Positions 1 through 6,288 of a stretch of 10,010 nt of DNA are shown piece by piece. Within the stretch, counting starts at the first letter, position 1. Each line of letters begins with the position of its first letter. Both the position numbers and the translations under genes were made by a program. The stretch spans positions 826-10,835 of the forward strand of contig DKII01000065.1 in NCBI GenBank assembly GCA_002454125.1. Direction: 5' to 3'. The notes under the pieces were generated by a model that was given only the letters and a program-made list of their open reading frames with translations, searched no databases and was not told where the DNA came from. The DNA is from Novosphingobium sp. UBA6722. Lineage in GTDB: Bacteria > Pseudomonadota > Alphaproteobacteria > Sphingomonadales > Sphingomonadaceae.

Positions 1-229
1 CGGCCCCTGCAAGATGATCGCCCCGGCGCTGGAGGAAATCAGCGAAGAACTGGCCGATCAGGTGACCATCGCCAAGGTGGACATCATGGAAAACACGGAC
101 GTTTCCGCCCAGTTCGGCGTCCAGTCGATCCCGCTGATGATCCTGTTCAAGGATGGCAAGCCGGTCGCCCAGAAGCTCGGTGCTGCGCCCAAGAGCCAGC
201 TCAAGGGCTGGCTGGAAAGCGTTCTCTAA
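1..229 (+). CDS. trxA: Thioredoxin, C-terminal part (5' end outside window)
   Basis: This is the C-terminal three quarters of a classical thioredoxin, the cytoplasmic disulfide reductase that is recycled by thioredoxin reductase. The first codons in the window read G-P-C-K-M, the second half of the WCGPCK active site, so the resolving cysteine is present and the nucleophilic cysteine lies just outside. The cis-proline loop (S-I-P-L-M, near 128-142), the F-K-D-G turn and the final amphipathic helix are all in place. Seventy-five residues are visible and about 30 should be missing compared with the usual length of about 106. The TAA stop (227-229) overlaps the stop of the convergent phosphatase gene (226-228 on the other strand), so there is no room for a separate terminator between them. 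The family call is firm. The symbol trxA is likely, but other thioredoxin paralogs cannot be excluded from a fragment. Confidence 0.93.
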   Translation, partial: GPCKMIAPALEEISEELADQVTIAKVDIMENTDVSAQFGVQSIPLMILFKDGKPVAQKLGAAPKSQLKGWLESVL

Positions 230-1029
230 AGCGCTGCCATCCGCTCGGCCAGCTCGTCCCACAGGGCCGGGCTGGCGGCGCCGATCAGACTGGGGCGCAG
301 GTGCTCGTCGACCCGGTAGGGCTTCCCGTCCGGCCGGGCGACCTTGCCGCCAGCTTCGTTGAGCAACAGCACCCCGGCAGCGTGATCCCAGGCCAGGGTG
401 CGTTCAAAGATCGTGATGTCGTTTTCGCCCAGCACGATCCGCGGGTACTGTTCGGCCGCGCAGCGTGGGATGTCGACCAGGGTATAGTGCGGGGCGATGT
501 GGGTCTTCAGCGCCTCGCGCCGCGCCGGGTCGGCGAAGACCAGTGAAATGGCGGCAATCGGCGGGGTCTCGCCGCTGGGGCGGGCGTTGATCCGCTCGCC
601 GTCGATCCAGGCACCTTGGCCCTTCTGCGCCGTGCAGAACCGGCCGCGCAGCGGATCGAAGATCCAGCCGCCGATGGTTTCCCCGGCTTCGGCCAGGGCG
701 ACCATGATCCCGAAGGGCGGCTTGCCGCTGGCGAAATTGTTCGTCCCGTCGATCGGATCGATGATCCAGCACAGCGCATCGCCCAGCCGCTCCATCAGCG
801 CCGGATTGGCTTCGCAGGCTTCCTCACCAACGATGGTGGCTTCGGGCAGGACCTTGGCCAGGCCTTCGGCCAGGATCACCTCGGCCTCGCGGTCGGCCAC
901 GGTGACGAGTTCGCCAACCGATTTGTCGATCACTTCATGGGCTTCAAGCTGCTGGTAGCGCGGCATCACTGCGCGGGCCGAGGCATCCTTGATGACCGCG
1001 AGGACTGCCGCATCGAGTGCGGCGCTCAT
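226..1029 (-). CDS. Inositol monophosphatase family phosphatase
   Basis: A 267-residue Mg2+-dependent sugar/inositol phosphatase of the IMPase superfamily, full length for the family. The metal-binding motifs are visible: GEE around residues 68-70, DPIDGTNNF at 91-99 (Asp91 and Asp94) and WDHAAG at 214-219 (Asp215). These ligands are expected to hold the two or three Mg2+ ions that activate water for hydrolysis of a phosphomonoester. The substrate cannot be fixed from sequence. Inositol-1-phosphate, histidinol phosphate (HisN-type members of the family) and 3'-phosphoadenosine phosphate are all used by relatives. The ATG overlaps the argJ stop in an ATGA arrangement (1026-1029), indicating translational coupling and that this is the last gene of the minus-strand operon. 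Linkage to argJ would suit a role in amino acid synthesis, but this is only inference. Downstream it converges with thioredoxin with overlapping stops. Confidence 0.93.
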   Translation of the reverse strand: MSAALDAAVLAVIKDASARAVMPRYQQLEAHEVIDKSVGELVTVADREAEVILAEGLAKVLPEATIVGEEACEANPALMERLGDALCWIIDPIDGTNNFASGKPPFGIMVALAEAGETIGGWIFDPLRGRFCTAQKGQGAWIDGERINARPSGETPPIAAISLVFADPARREALKTHIAPHYTLVDIPRCAAEQYPRIVLGENDITIFERTLAWDHAAGVLLLNEAGGKVARPDGKPYRVDEHLRPSLIGAASPALWDELAERMAAL

Positions 1030-2252
1030 GAGCGGTAATCCGCGTTGATCGAGATGTAGCCGTGGGTCAGATCGCAGGTCCAGACCGTGGCGCGGCCATC
1101 GCCCAGACCCAGGTCGACCTCGATCGAAATGTCCTGTCCCTTGAGGTGCGCAGCCACGGGTGCTTCATCGTAATCGGCCAGCGGCTGGCCCTCGCGCGCG
1201 GCCCAGGTGCCGCCGAAGCCGATCGACAGGCGGTCACGGTCGGCCGGTTCGCCAGCCTTGCCCACCGCCATGACCACGCGGCCCCAATTGGCGTCCTCGC
1301 CGGCAATGGCGGTCTTGACCAGCGGCGAGTTGGCGATGGCCAGGCCAACCTTGCGAGCACTCTCGTCGCTGACTGCGCCGCTGACGGTCACGGCTATGAA
1401 CTTCTGCGCGCCTTCGCCATCGCGGACGACCAGGTGCGCCATCTGCCGGCAGACATCCTCGAGCGCGGCGGCAAAGGCGTCGGCCCCCGCGCTGTCGAAC
1501 GAGATTAGCGGTGCATTGCCCGCTGCGCCGGTGGCGAAGGCCAGCACGGTATCGCTGGTCGAGGTGTCGCTATCGACCGTGATGCAGGAAAAGGTCCGCT
1601 GGTTGGCCGCGCTGAGGAGCTGCTGGAGGAAGCCCGGCTCAACCGCAGCGTCGGTAAAGATATAGCCCAGCATCGTCGCCATGTCGGGCGCGATCATGCC
1701 GCTGCCTTTGATGATCGCGCCGAGCGTCACCGTCCGGCCATCGACCACGGCCTTGGCCATCGCGCCCTTGGCGAAGGTGTCGGTCGTGCCGATCGTCTCT
1801 GCGGCGGCTTGCCAGTCGCACGGCTCGGCCACCAGCGCGGCCTCGATTCCGGCGTGGGCCTTGTCCTTGGGCAGCGGCACGCCGATCACCCCGGTGGAGG
1901 AGACGAAGACCTGCTCCTGCGGGCAGCCCAGGTGCGCGCTGACCTGGGCCATGATCGCCTCCACGGCCTCGCGCCCGCGATAGCCGGTAAAGGCGTTCGA
2001 ATTGCCGGCATTGACCACCAGTGCCTGCGCCCGCCCCTGCGCCACGTTCTGCCGGCCCAGCTCCACTTCGGACGAACAGCATATGTTGCGTGTGAACACA
2101 CCGGCGACCGCCGTACCCTCAGCCAGCTCGATGAAGGTAAGGTCGCAGCGGCCCCAGTCCTTATACCCGGCGCGGGCGACGCGCGGCGTAACACCGGCAA
2201 TTGGCGGGATCGCGGGGAAGGGGCGGGCAAGGGGCGAAACGGGGTGGGCCAT
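1026..2252 (-). CDS. argJ: Bifunctional glutamate N-acetyltransferase / ornithine acetyltransferase
   Basis: ArgJ moves the acetyl group from N-acetylornithine to glutamate, making the arginine pathway cyclic. Bifunctional forms also make N-acetylglutamate from acetyl-CoA. The 408 residues match the family's length. The self-cleavage site is clear: the segment K-G-S-G-M-I-A-P-D-M-A-T-M-L at residues 182-195 contains the Ala192/Thr193 bond, which is cut so that Thr193 becomes the N-terminal nucleophile of the beta chain. Other signatures are DSDTSTSD (227-234), GEDANWGR (318-325) and the canonical C-terminus ending in I-N-A-D-Y-R-S. A good ribosome binding site (AGGGGAG, five bases before the ATG) supports this start. 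It sits 33 bp after the lipoprotein gene and overlaps the phosphatase start by 4 bp. Whether it is mono- or bifunctional cannot be told from sequence alone. Confidence 0.97.
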   Translation of the reverse strand: MAHPVSPLARPFPAIPPIAGVTPRVARAGYKDWGRCDLTFIELAEGTAVAGVFTRNICCSSEVELGRQNVAQGRAQALVVNAGNSNAFTGYRGREAVEAIMAQVSAHLGCPQEQVFVSSTGVIGVPLPKDKAHAGIEAALVAEPCDWQAAAETIGTTDTFAKGAMAKAVVDGRTVTLGAIIKGSGMIAPDMATMLGYIFTDAAVEPGFLQQLLSAANQRTFSCITVDSDTSTSDTVLAFATGAAGNAPLISFDSAGADAFAAALEDVCRQMAHLVVRDGEGAQKFIAVTVSGAVSDESARKVGLAIANSPLVKTAIAGEDANWGRVVMAVGKAGEPADRDRLSIGFGGTWAAREGQPLADYDEAPVAAHLKGQDISIEVDLGLGDGRATVWTCDLTHGYISINADYRS

Positions 2253-2267
2253 GGAGGCTCCCCTAAC

Positions 2268-2282
2268 GAGCCGCTGCGGCTC
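2268..2282. repeat. Short perfect inverted repeat between the lipoprotein gene and argJ
   Basis: GAGCCG and CGGCTC flank a three-base loop, giving a 6-bp GC-rich hairpin just after the lipoprotein stop codon and just before the argJ ribosome binding site. No T-run follows on the minus strand, so it is not a classical terminator. It could modulate argJ expression, stabilise the mRNA, or be chance in GC-rich DNA. Confidence 0.3.
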
Positions 2283-2285
2283 TGC

Positions 2286-3158
2286 CTATCCCCCCAGCCG
2301 CACCAATGCGGTCGGTGCGGCGGTGGTGCGCGGGGTTACCTTCCATTCCAGCCGCTGGCCGGTGGGGCCCGCAACGGGGCCTTCATCGGTGTTGTTCGCC
2401 AGGATTGTCCCGTCGGTGGTCAGCACCAGTGTGCCGTTGAGCTCGGGCAGCTTCATGGCGCCGTCATCCTTGTCCTTCGCGCCCAATGCGGCGCCCATGG
2501 CTGCCAGCTGGCCCATGTTGGCCATCGGATTGCCCTGGCCGGGCTGACCAAAGGCCGGCGCGTCCATCCGCACGGCCCCATCGGCGCGCTTGTTGAGCAC
2601 GACGAAGGCATTGGCCATGGGGAAGCGTTCCATGGTCGGGAACTGGAAATCGTAATCGAGCCGGCCGGCAATGGCGAAATCGACCACGAACAGGCCATCG
2701 CCCTTGTAGACGACCGACTTCCAGCCGGCCTGGCGGCGCAGGCGGTCGGCCAGTTCCTCAGCGGCCTTGGGGCTGGAGGGATCGATTCCGCCGAGCATGA
2801 CCTTCATCATTTCGGCATCGCGCTTGTCCTTGGCCTCGGCCGACTTGCGGTCTTCCTCCCAATCGGCCTTCTGCTTGGCGAGCTCGTCCTTGGAGCATTC
2901 GCGTTCGTCCGCTGCGGCGTCGTCGGTGTAGCAGGGGGCGGCCTTGAACGGTTCCGCGTCCTTGGCCTTGCTGCCAAGTTCAGCCAGCTTGCTAAGCCCC
3001 AGCAGATAGATCTCACCGCTATAGGAATAGCTGAAGCGCCCGTCCTTCCGCAGGTCGATCGCCGAGGTGAAGCTGCCTGGGGAAACGAAACAGCCGCTCA
3101 GCAGCAGCGTCGCCGCGGCGACCAGGGTTGCGGCGAGGCGGCGAGCGGATGAGGTCAT
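2286..3158 (-). CDS. Predicted lipoprotein of unknown function
   Basis: A 290-residue protein that I do not recognise as a characterised family. The N-terminus is a bacterial lipoprotein signal: two arginines at 6-7, a hydrophobic stretch, and the lipobox L-L-S-G-C with the lipidated Cys at position 23. The +2 residue is Phe, not Asp, so by the E. coli rule it would be sorted to the outer membrane. Two further cysteines (76 and 88) bracket an acidic stretch and could form a periplasmic disulfide. Residues about 86-118 are highly charged and probably helical. The C-terminal half alternates beta-like segments, with the pattern L-T-T-D-G-T-I-L-A-N-N-T-D-E-G near the end. It starts 5 bp after the rlmB-like stop codon and ends 33 bp before argJ, so it is very likely cotranscribed with housekeeping genes. 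The start is set by the signal peptide; the ribosome binding site is weak (AGGA nine bases upstream). Confidence 0.85.
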   Translation of the reverse strand: MTSSARRLAATLVAAATLLLSGCFVSPGSFTSAIDLRKDGRFSYSYSGEIYLLGLSKLAELGSKAKDAEPFKAAPCYTDDAAADERECSKDELAKQKADWEEDRKSAEAKDKRDAEMMKVMLGGIDPSSPKAAEELADRLRRQAGWKSVVYKGDGLFVVDFAIAGRLDYDFQFPTMERFPMANAFVVLNKRADGAVRMDAPAFGQPGQGNPMANMGQLAAMGAALGAKDKDDGAMKLPELNGTLVLTTDGTILANNTDEGPVAGPTGQRLEWKVTPRTTAAPTALVRLGG

Positions 3159-3163
3159 GGCGG

Positions 3164-3970
3164 TTATTCCTGCGGACGAACGGCCAACGCATATAGCGCG
3201 ATAGCTGCAGCATTGGAAACGTTGAGACTTTCGACCGCGCCCGACATCGGCAGGCGGGCGATCGCATCGCAGTGCTGCGTGATGTTGTGGCGCATTCCGT
3301 CACCTTCGGCGCCGAGCACGAGTGCCACCGGGCCGGCGGGGAGGGCTTCGCCAAGCGTGGCCGTGCCTTCGCCGTCCAACCCGATCCGCCAATAGCCCGC
3401 TTCGGCCATTTCCTCGAGCGCGCGGGCCAGGTTGACCACGCGCACCCACGGCACGACTTCGAGCGCGCCCGAGGCAGACTTGGCCAGCGTGCCAGATTCA
3501 GGCGGCGAATGCCGGTCCTGCGTCACGATTGCGGCGGCGTTGAAGGCGGCGGCCGAACGCATGATCGCGCCGACATTGTGCGGATCGGTTACCTGGTCAA
3601 GCACGACCAGCGGCCGGGCGGGATCGCCCTGCATCACCTCGTCCAGAAACACGTCTTCCAGCGCGTCGCATTCCAGCACCAGCCCCTGGTGCGGCGCATC
3701 GCGGGCGACCAGGCGCGCCAGATCGGCGGCTTGTGCATACTCGACGTTGAAGTCAGCCGGCAGCTCGCCATCAAGCGAGGCGATCCCTTCGCGAGTTGCC
3801 CAGAGCTTGCGGTGATTGCGGTCCGGGTTCTTGAGCGCGGCTTCAACCGCATGGCGGCCCCACAGCCGCACCGCCCCGGTGCTGGCCCGGCCCGAACCGC
3901 GCCCGCCCTGCATCCGCCCGGCACGCCCGCGCAGCGCGCGGCTGGGTTTGGTGTCACGATTACGGCTCAT
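3164..3970 (-). CDS. rlmB: 23S rRNA 2'-O-ribose methyltransferase, TrmH/RlmB family
   Basis: A SPOUT-fold SAM-dependent RNA methyltransferase. RlmB methylates the ribose of G2251 in the 23S rRNA P-loop (E. coli numbering). All three family motifs are present in order: DPHNVGAIMRSA (129-140), LVLGAEGDGMR (217-227) and the trefoil-knot SAM site from LPMSGAVESLN into SNAAAIALYAL (240-262). An N-terminal substrate-binding domain, starting near the L-W-G-R-H-A-V-E-A-A segment at 36-45, precedes the catalytic domain. At 268 residues it is longer than E. coli RlmB (about 243) because of an extra Arg/Gly-rich head of about 30 residues, probably disordered and RNA-contacting. The start is supported by GAGGA five bases before the ATG. 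It appears to be the first gene of the minus-strand operon and is divergent from tRNA-Tyr. Other TrmH-family substrates, such as tRNA Gm18, are possible, so the symbol is probable rather than certain. Confidence 0.9.
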   Translation of the reverse strand: MSRNRDTKPSRALRGRAGRMQGGRGSGRASTGAVRLWGRHAVEAALKNPDRNHRKLWATREGIASLDGELPADFNVEYAQAADLARLVARDAPHQGLVLECDALEDVFLDEVMQGDPARPLVVLDQVTDPHNVGAIMRSAAAFNAAAIVTQDRHSPPESGTLAKSASGALEVVPWVRVVNLARALEEMAEAGYWRIGLDGEGTATLGEALPAGPVALVLGAEGDGMRHNITQHCDAIARLPMSGAVESLNVSNAAAIALYALAVRPQE

Positions 3971-4011
3971 GCGAATCCTCGTTTCATTTTGCTCCCCTGC
4001 CAGTCACCCCA

Positions 4012-4040
4012 TTGACAGGCAAGGCTCGTACGGGCATTGG
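4012..4040 (+). promoter_or_regulatory. Weak promoter candidate upstream of tRNA-Tyr
   Basis: A perfect -35 hexamer TTGACA lies at 4012-4017. The position 17 bases downstream (4035-4040) reads CATTGG, a poor -10 match, though alphaproteobacterial promoters often have relaxed -10 elements. If used, transcription would begin near 4047 and give a leader of roughly 68 nt before the tRNA. Only the -35 box is a clear observation. Confidence 0.3.
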
Positions 4041-4060
4041 CGCGCTTCCCTCGGCCGGAC

Positions 4061-4097
4061 GGCCCTTTTTGGGGCCATTTCAAGCGGGGTAACCCGC
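4061..4097 (+). other. Two small hairpins in the tRNA-Tyr leader region
   Basis: GGCCC (4061-4065) pairs with GGGCC (4072-4076) around a T-rich loop. GCGGG (4084-4088) pairs with CCCGC (4093-4097) around GTAA, a GNRA-type tetraloop. Both fall in the 144-bp gene-free gap between the divergent rlmB-like gene and the tRNA. They could be processing or stability elements of the pre-tRNA leader. No coding potential was seen in this gap. Confidence 0.3.
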
Positions 4098-4114
4098 CGC
4101 CGGCAAGCTGGTGT

Positions 4115-4200
4115 GGACAGGTGGCCGAGTGGTTAAAGGCAGCAGACTGTAAATCTGCCCGCGCAAGCGTACGCTAGTTCGAATCTAGCCCTGTCCACCA
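4115..4200 (+). tRNA. tRNA-Tyr (anticodon GUA), CCA encoded
   Basis: A complete class II (long variable arm) tRNA of 86 nt. The acceptor stem GGACAGG (4115-4121) pairs perfectly with CCTGTCC (4190-4196), followed by discriminator A and encoded CCA (4198-4200). The D-arm contains GCCGAGTGGTTAAAGGC. The anticodon stem GCAGA/TCTGC (4142-4146/4154-4158) encloses the loop CTGTAAA with anticodon GTA at 4149-4151, reading Tyr codons UAU and UAC. A variable arm of about 14 nt (4159-4172) is typical of bacterial tRNA-Tyr. The T-stem GCTAG/CTAGC (4173-4177/4185-4189) encloses TTCGAAT. The gene is intact, as expected when an element integrates into a tRNA 3' end and restores it. No clear rho-independent terminator follows. 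Confidence 0.97.
4178..4200 (+). other. Probable attachment site core (attL) in the 3' end of tRNA-Tyr
   Basis: P4-type integrases commonly recombine at the T-loop to 3' end of a tRNA gene, and here the integrase follows the tRNA by under 200 bp on the same strand. The core is expected within the T-loop/acceptor segment. Its exact extent cannot be defined because the matching direct repeat (attR) would lie outside this window; no second copy was seen inside it. Confidence 0.55.
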
Positions 4201-4312
4201 CCGCCCGTTCTCGGAACATCCCCGAAAAGCCCTAGAAATCTCAGAAAACCAAGGGTATTCTGCCTTTCGATGGCCGCCCCTGTTCGCTGCTATTTGTCTA
4301 CAACCGACAGTG

Positions 4313-4391
4313 AGTGTGGGGAAGGTGTGGGGAAGGAGGTGGGCTTCCCCACACTGCGGCTCTCTTAATTGACCTCCAGAAATGTGGGGAA
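4313..4391. repeat. Cluster of four TGTGGGGAA motifs (three direct, one inverted)
   Basis: The spacer between tRNA-Tyr and the integrase (4201-4396) has no gene but holds a striking motif cluster. GTGTGGGGAAGG occurs at 4314-4325 and again at 4325-4336, an 11-bp periodicity close to one helical turn. The reverse complement CTTCCCCACACT lies at 4344-4355 and matches 4313-4324 over 12 bp. A further TGTGGGGAA lies at 4383-4391, immediately before the preferred integrase ATG. The arrangement resembles arm-type integrase or recombination-directionality-factor binding sites, and may also let the integrase regulate its own promoter. The inverted pair could form a 12-bp stem with a 19-nt loop, but no T-run follows. 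Confidence 0.6.
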
Positions 4392-4396
4392 CGAGA

Positions 4397-5608
4397 ATGG
4401 GCAAACTTACGGCGGTGGCGGTCAAGGCCGCTTTGGCGAATCCGGGCACCTATCAGGACGGTGACGGACTTTTCCTGAAAGTTGGAAAAACTGGTGCGGC
4501 TTCCTGGCTTTTGCGACTCCAGCGCGATGGCAAACGACAGGATATTGGTCTGGGTAGTGCGAAGCTGGTGACGCTGGCGGAAGCGCGTGCGAAGGCTGCT
4601 GAACTCCGCAAGGCTGTAAAGGTCGAGAAACGCGACGTACTGACGGAGCGGAAGGACGAGGAAGCCGCCAAGGTCACTTTCCGCGAAGCCGCTACCCAAT
4701 ATCATTCCGAGAACGAAGCTGGCTGGAAAAGCGATGTCTATGGTCGGCAATGGCTGGCCAGTCTGGAAAACTACGCCTTCCCGAAGCTTGGCGACATGAC
4801 GACTGGTGGAATCACTGCCGCCGATATCATCTCGGTCCTCACGCCGATCTGGCAGGAAATCCCCGAAACAGCCCGCCAGGTTCGGAATCGGATTTGCGCG
4901 GTGCTAGATTACTCCCATGCAAAGGGTTGGCGCTCTTCCGAAGCTCCATCAGGCAATAGCAGCCTCAAGGCAGGGCGAGGGCTGCCGCGACAGATCAAGA
5001 AACCGGCAAACCGCAAGGCGATGCCATACGTGGCCGTTCCTCCGTTCCTGACCGCGTTGCGCCGCAAACCATCCTATTCGCGTCTGGCGCTAGACCTTCT
5101 CATTCTGACGGGCGTTCGCTCGCAGGAAGTGCGGCTCGCGAAATGGGACGAATTCGATCTGGACCAGCGCCTTTGGACAATCCCAGCCGAACACATGAAG
5201 CGCAGCAGGGCGCACATCGTGCCGCTTTCAGAAGCGGCCTTGGCGGTGCTTGTGAAGGCGGACGCAATGCGGCTTGAGGGAGCCGAAGTGGTATTCCCCG
5301 GCATGACGGGAAAGGCGATGTCCAACATGACGCTGCTCAAGGTCATGCGCGACATGCAGGAGCCGTTCCACGTCCACGGTTTCCGCTCCAGCTTCACCGA
5401 CTGGGCGGCGAACGAAGGCTTCCCCAATGCGGTCGTCGAAGCGGCACTGGCGCACAAGACGCCTGACGCTGTACAGGCCGCCTATCGCCGCACCACATAC
5501 CTTGGCACGCCGGATAATCCCGGTGCGCGCGTGAAGCTGATGGAAGCGTGGGGGAATTATTGCGCGGGTACTGCCGGAGCAAATACGCCGATCAATGAAG
5601 GCGGCTAA
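4397..5608 (+). CDS. P4-type site-specific tyrosine recombinase (integrase)
   Basis: A 403-residue integrase of the prophage P4 family, normal in length. Residues 1 to about 85 form the N-terminal arm-DNA-binding domain (DUF4102-like, with the Y-Q-D-G-D-G-L-F-L-K-V segment). A SAM-like core-binding domain follows (about 93-175), then the catalytic domain (about 210-390). Catalytic residues are visible: Arg241 in L-T-G-V-R-S-Q-E-V, Lys268 in H-M-K-R-S-R, His327 and Arg330 in H-G-F-R, His353 in A-L-A-H-K, and the nucleophile Tyr363 in A-A-Y-R-R. It appears intact and therefore potentially active. I prefer the ATG at 4397, which gives the typical M-G-K-L-T start and has GGGGAA/GAG-like sequence upstream. 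An in-frame ATG at 4382 would add five residues and lacks a good ribosome binding site. It is expected to integrate the element at the adjacent tRNA-Tyr. No excisionase gene is seen nearby. Confidence 0.95.
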   Translation: MGKLTAVAVKAALANPGTYQDGDGLFLKVGKTGAASWLLRLQRDGKRQDIGLGSAKLVTLAEARAKAAELRKAVKVEKRDVLTERKDEEAAKVTFREAATQYHSENEAGWKSDVYGRQWLASLENYAFPKLGDMTTGGITAADIISVLTPIWQEIPETARQVRNRICAVLDYSHAKGWRSSEAPSGNSSLKAGRGLPRQIKKPANRKAMPYVAVPPFLTALRRKPSYSRLALDLLILTGVRSQEVRLAKWDEFDLDQRLWTIPAEHMKRSRAHIVPLSEAALAVLVKADAMRLEGAEVVFPGMTGKAMSNMTLLKVMRDMQEPFHVHGFRSSFTDWAANEGFPNAVVEAALAHKTPDAVQAAYRRTTYLGTPDNPGARVKLMEAWGNYCAGTAGANTPINEGG

Positions 5609-5640
5609 TCTGACGCTGGTCATGCAAACAGCGATTAGCC
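5603..5640. terminator. Candidate bidirectional terminator between convergent genes
   Basis: GGCTAATC (5603-5610) and GATTAGCC (5633-5640) form an 8-bp stem. It is extended, after a small asymmetric bulge, by GCTG (5615-5618) and CAGC (5629-5632). The structure includes the stop codons of both the integrase (5606-5608) and the opposing gene (5635-5637), so it could end both transcripts. There is no strong T-run on either side, so factor-dependent action or simple mRNA 3'-end protection is as likely. Confidence 0.45.
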
Positions 5641-6198
5641 TTGGTTAGCCCGACAGCCATATTGCTGGGCGAGCATTTTCTTCCCATCGAGCGCAGCAAG
5701 CTCTGTCCGCATGGCCCCAAGCATCTGTGTTTCCAAAGTGCCGCTATTGGCTTCCCTCAAGGCATCGATCTGAGTTCGGTATTGGGCGACAGTATTCTCA
5801 TCTAGCGTGAAAGGACACTCTTCGTATGGCCATTCGTTCTCACCGGTGCCGTATGTCGTTGTGTCTACGAATGAGAGGCGGCTCATGGTTCTCAAACCGC
5901 CACTGCAGTTTCGGTCACCTTGATAGAGATCGAGGCCCCGAACCGGACCGTCGAATCCTTCAGCCGCCCACCATCGAGCGCATCCGGCTGGGACATTATC
6001 CTCCCAAGTCCAAACTAAGCCGAAGCCCTTCCATTGATAACTGGCATCAGCACGGGATGGCACGTCTTTTGGCTTTGGAATGAGAGGGTCAATGATTGGG
6101 ACTAACCAACCATATACGAAAATCGGGCCGATTGGCGTCAGCGTAATGAGCAACGTCGGTACGACAATTGCAAACAAGGCGAGAATGCTTTTCCTCAT
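5635..6198 (-). CDS. Hypothetical membrane-anchored protein
   Basis: I do not recognise a family for this 187-residue protein. From the preferred ATG the N-terminus is M-R-K followed by a hydrophobic segment (about residues 4-22) and a second hydrophobic stretch (about 24-41). This suggests one membrane anchor or a short helical hairpin, with the remainder outside the membrane. The soluble part has an aromatic cluster (W-K-G-F-G-L-V-W-T-W near 56-65, then W-W), four cysteines (about 73, 98, 128 and 182) that could form two disulfides if periplasmic, and a helical C-terminal third. A GTG at 6213 would add five residues; neither start has a clear ribosome binding site. It is on the same strand as and 90 bp downstream of the oxygenase gene, possibly cotranscribed, and converges on the integrase. 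Base composition is lower in G+C than the core genes, pointing to acquired cargo. Confidence 0.7.
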   Translation of the reverse strand: MRKSILALFAIVVPTLLITLTPIGPIFVYGWLVPIIDPLIPKPKDVPSRADASYQWKGFGLVWTWEDNVPAGCARWWAAEGFDGPVRGLDLYQGDRNCSGGLRTMSRLSFVDTTTYGTGENEWPYEECPFTLDENTVAQYRTQIDALREANSGTLETQMLGAMRTELAALDGKKMLAQQYGCRANQG

Positions 6199-6288
6199 CC
6201 GATTGACGATCACAGATTAACTGCGGCAAGTCATCGATATTCGTGGGGTTGAGCAACCTGCAGATCATTTCGTGCTGAGGTTGGCATT

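Noticed and set aside
226..1029. Naming the phosphatase hisN (histidinol phosphatase).
   Set aside because: The motif reads D-P-I-D-G-T-N-N-F, as in general IMPase-like proteins, and nothing here separates histidinol phosphate from other substrates. Proximity to argJ is not enough.
1809..3152. A 447-codon open frame on the + strand, antisense to argJ and the lipoprotein gene.
   Set aside because: It lies opposite two well-supported genes, crosses their boundary, and its product is low-complexity Gly/Ala/Arg/His-rich without a recognisable domain. This is typical of antisense frames in high-G+C DNA.
3971..4114. A rho-independent terminator around the T5 run at 4066-4070.
   Set aside because: The T-run lies in the loop of a GGCCC/GGGCC hairpin and no + strand gene upstream needs termination there, so a leader structure is the simpler reading.
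4313..4391. TGTGGGGAA repeats as DnaA boxes or plasmid replication iterons.
   Set aside because: The DnaA consensus TGTGGATAA differs at two positions in every copy, and no replication initiator gene is nearby. Integrase or excision binding sites fit the context better.
4174..4449. A minus-strand frame running from within the integrase start through the spacer into the tRNA.
   Set aside because: It is antisense to a tRNA gene and to the integrase N-terminus, and its C-terminus is translated tRNA sequence, a common false ORF.
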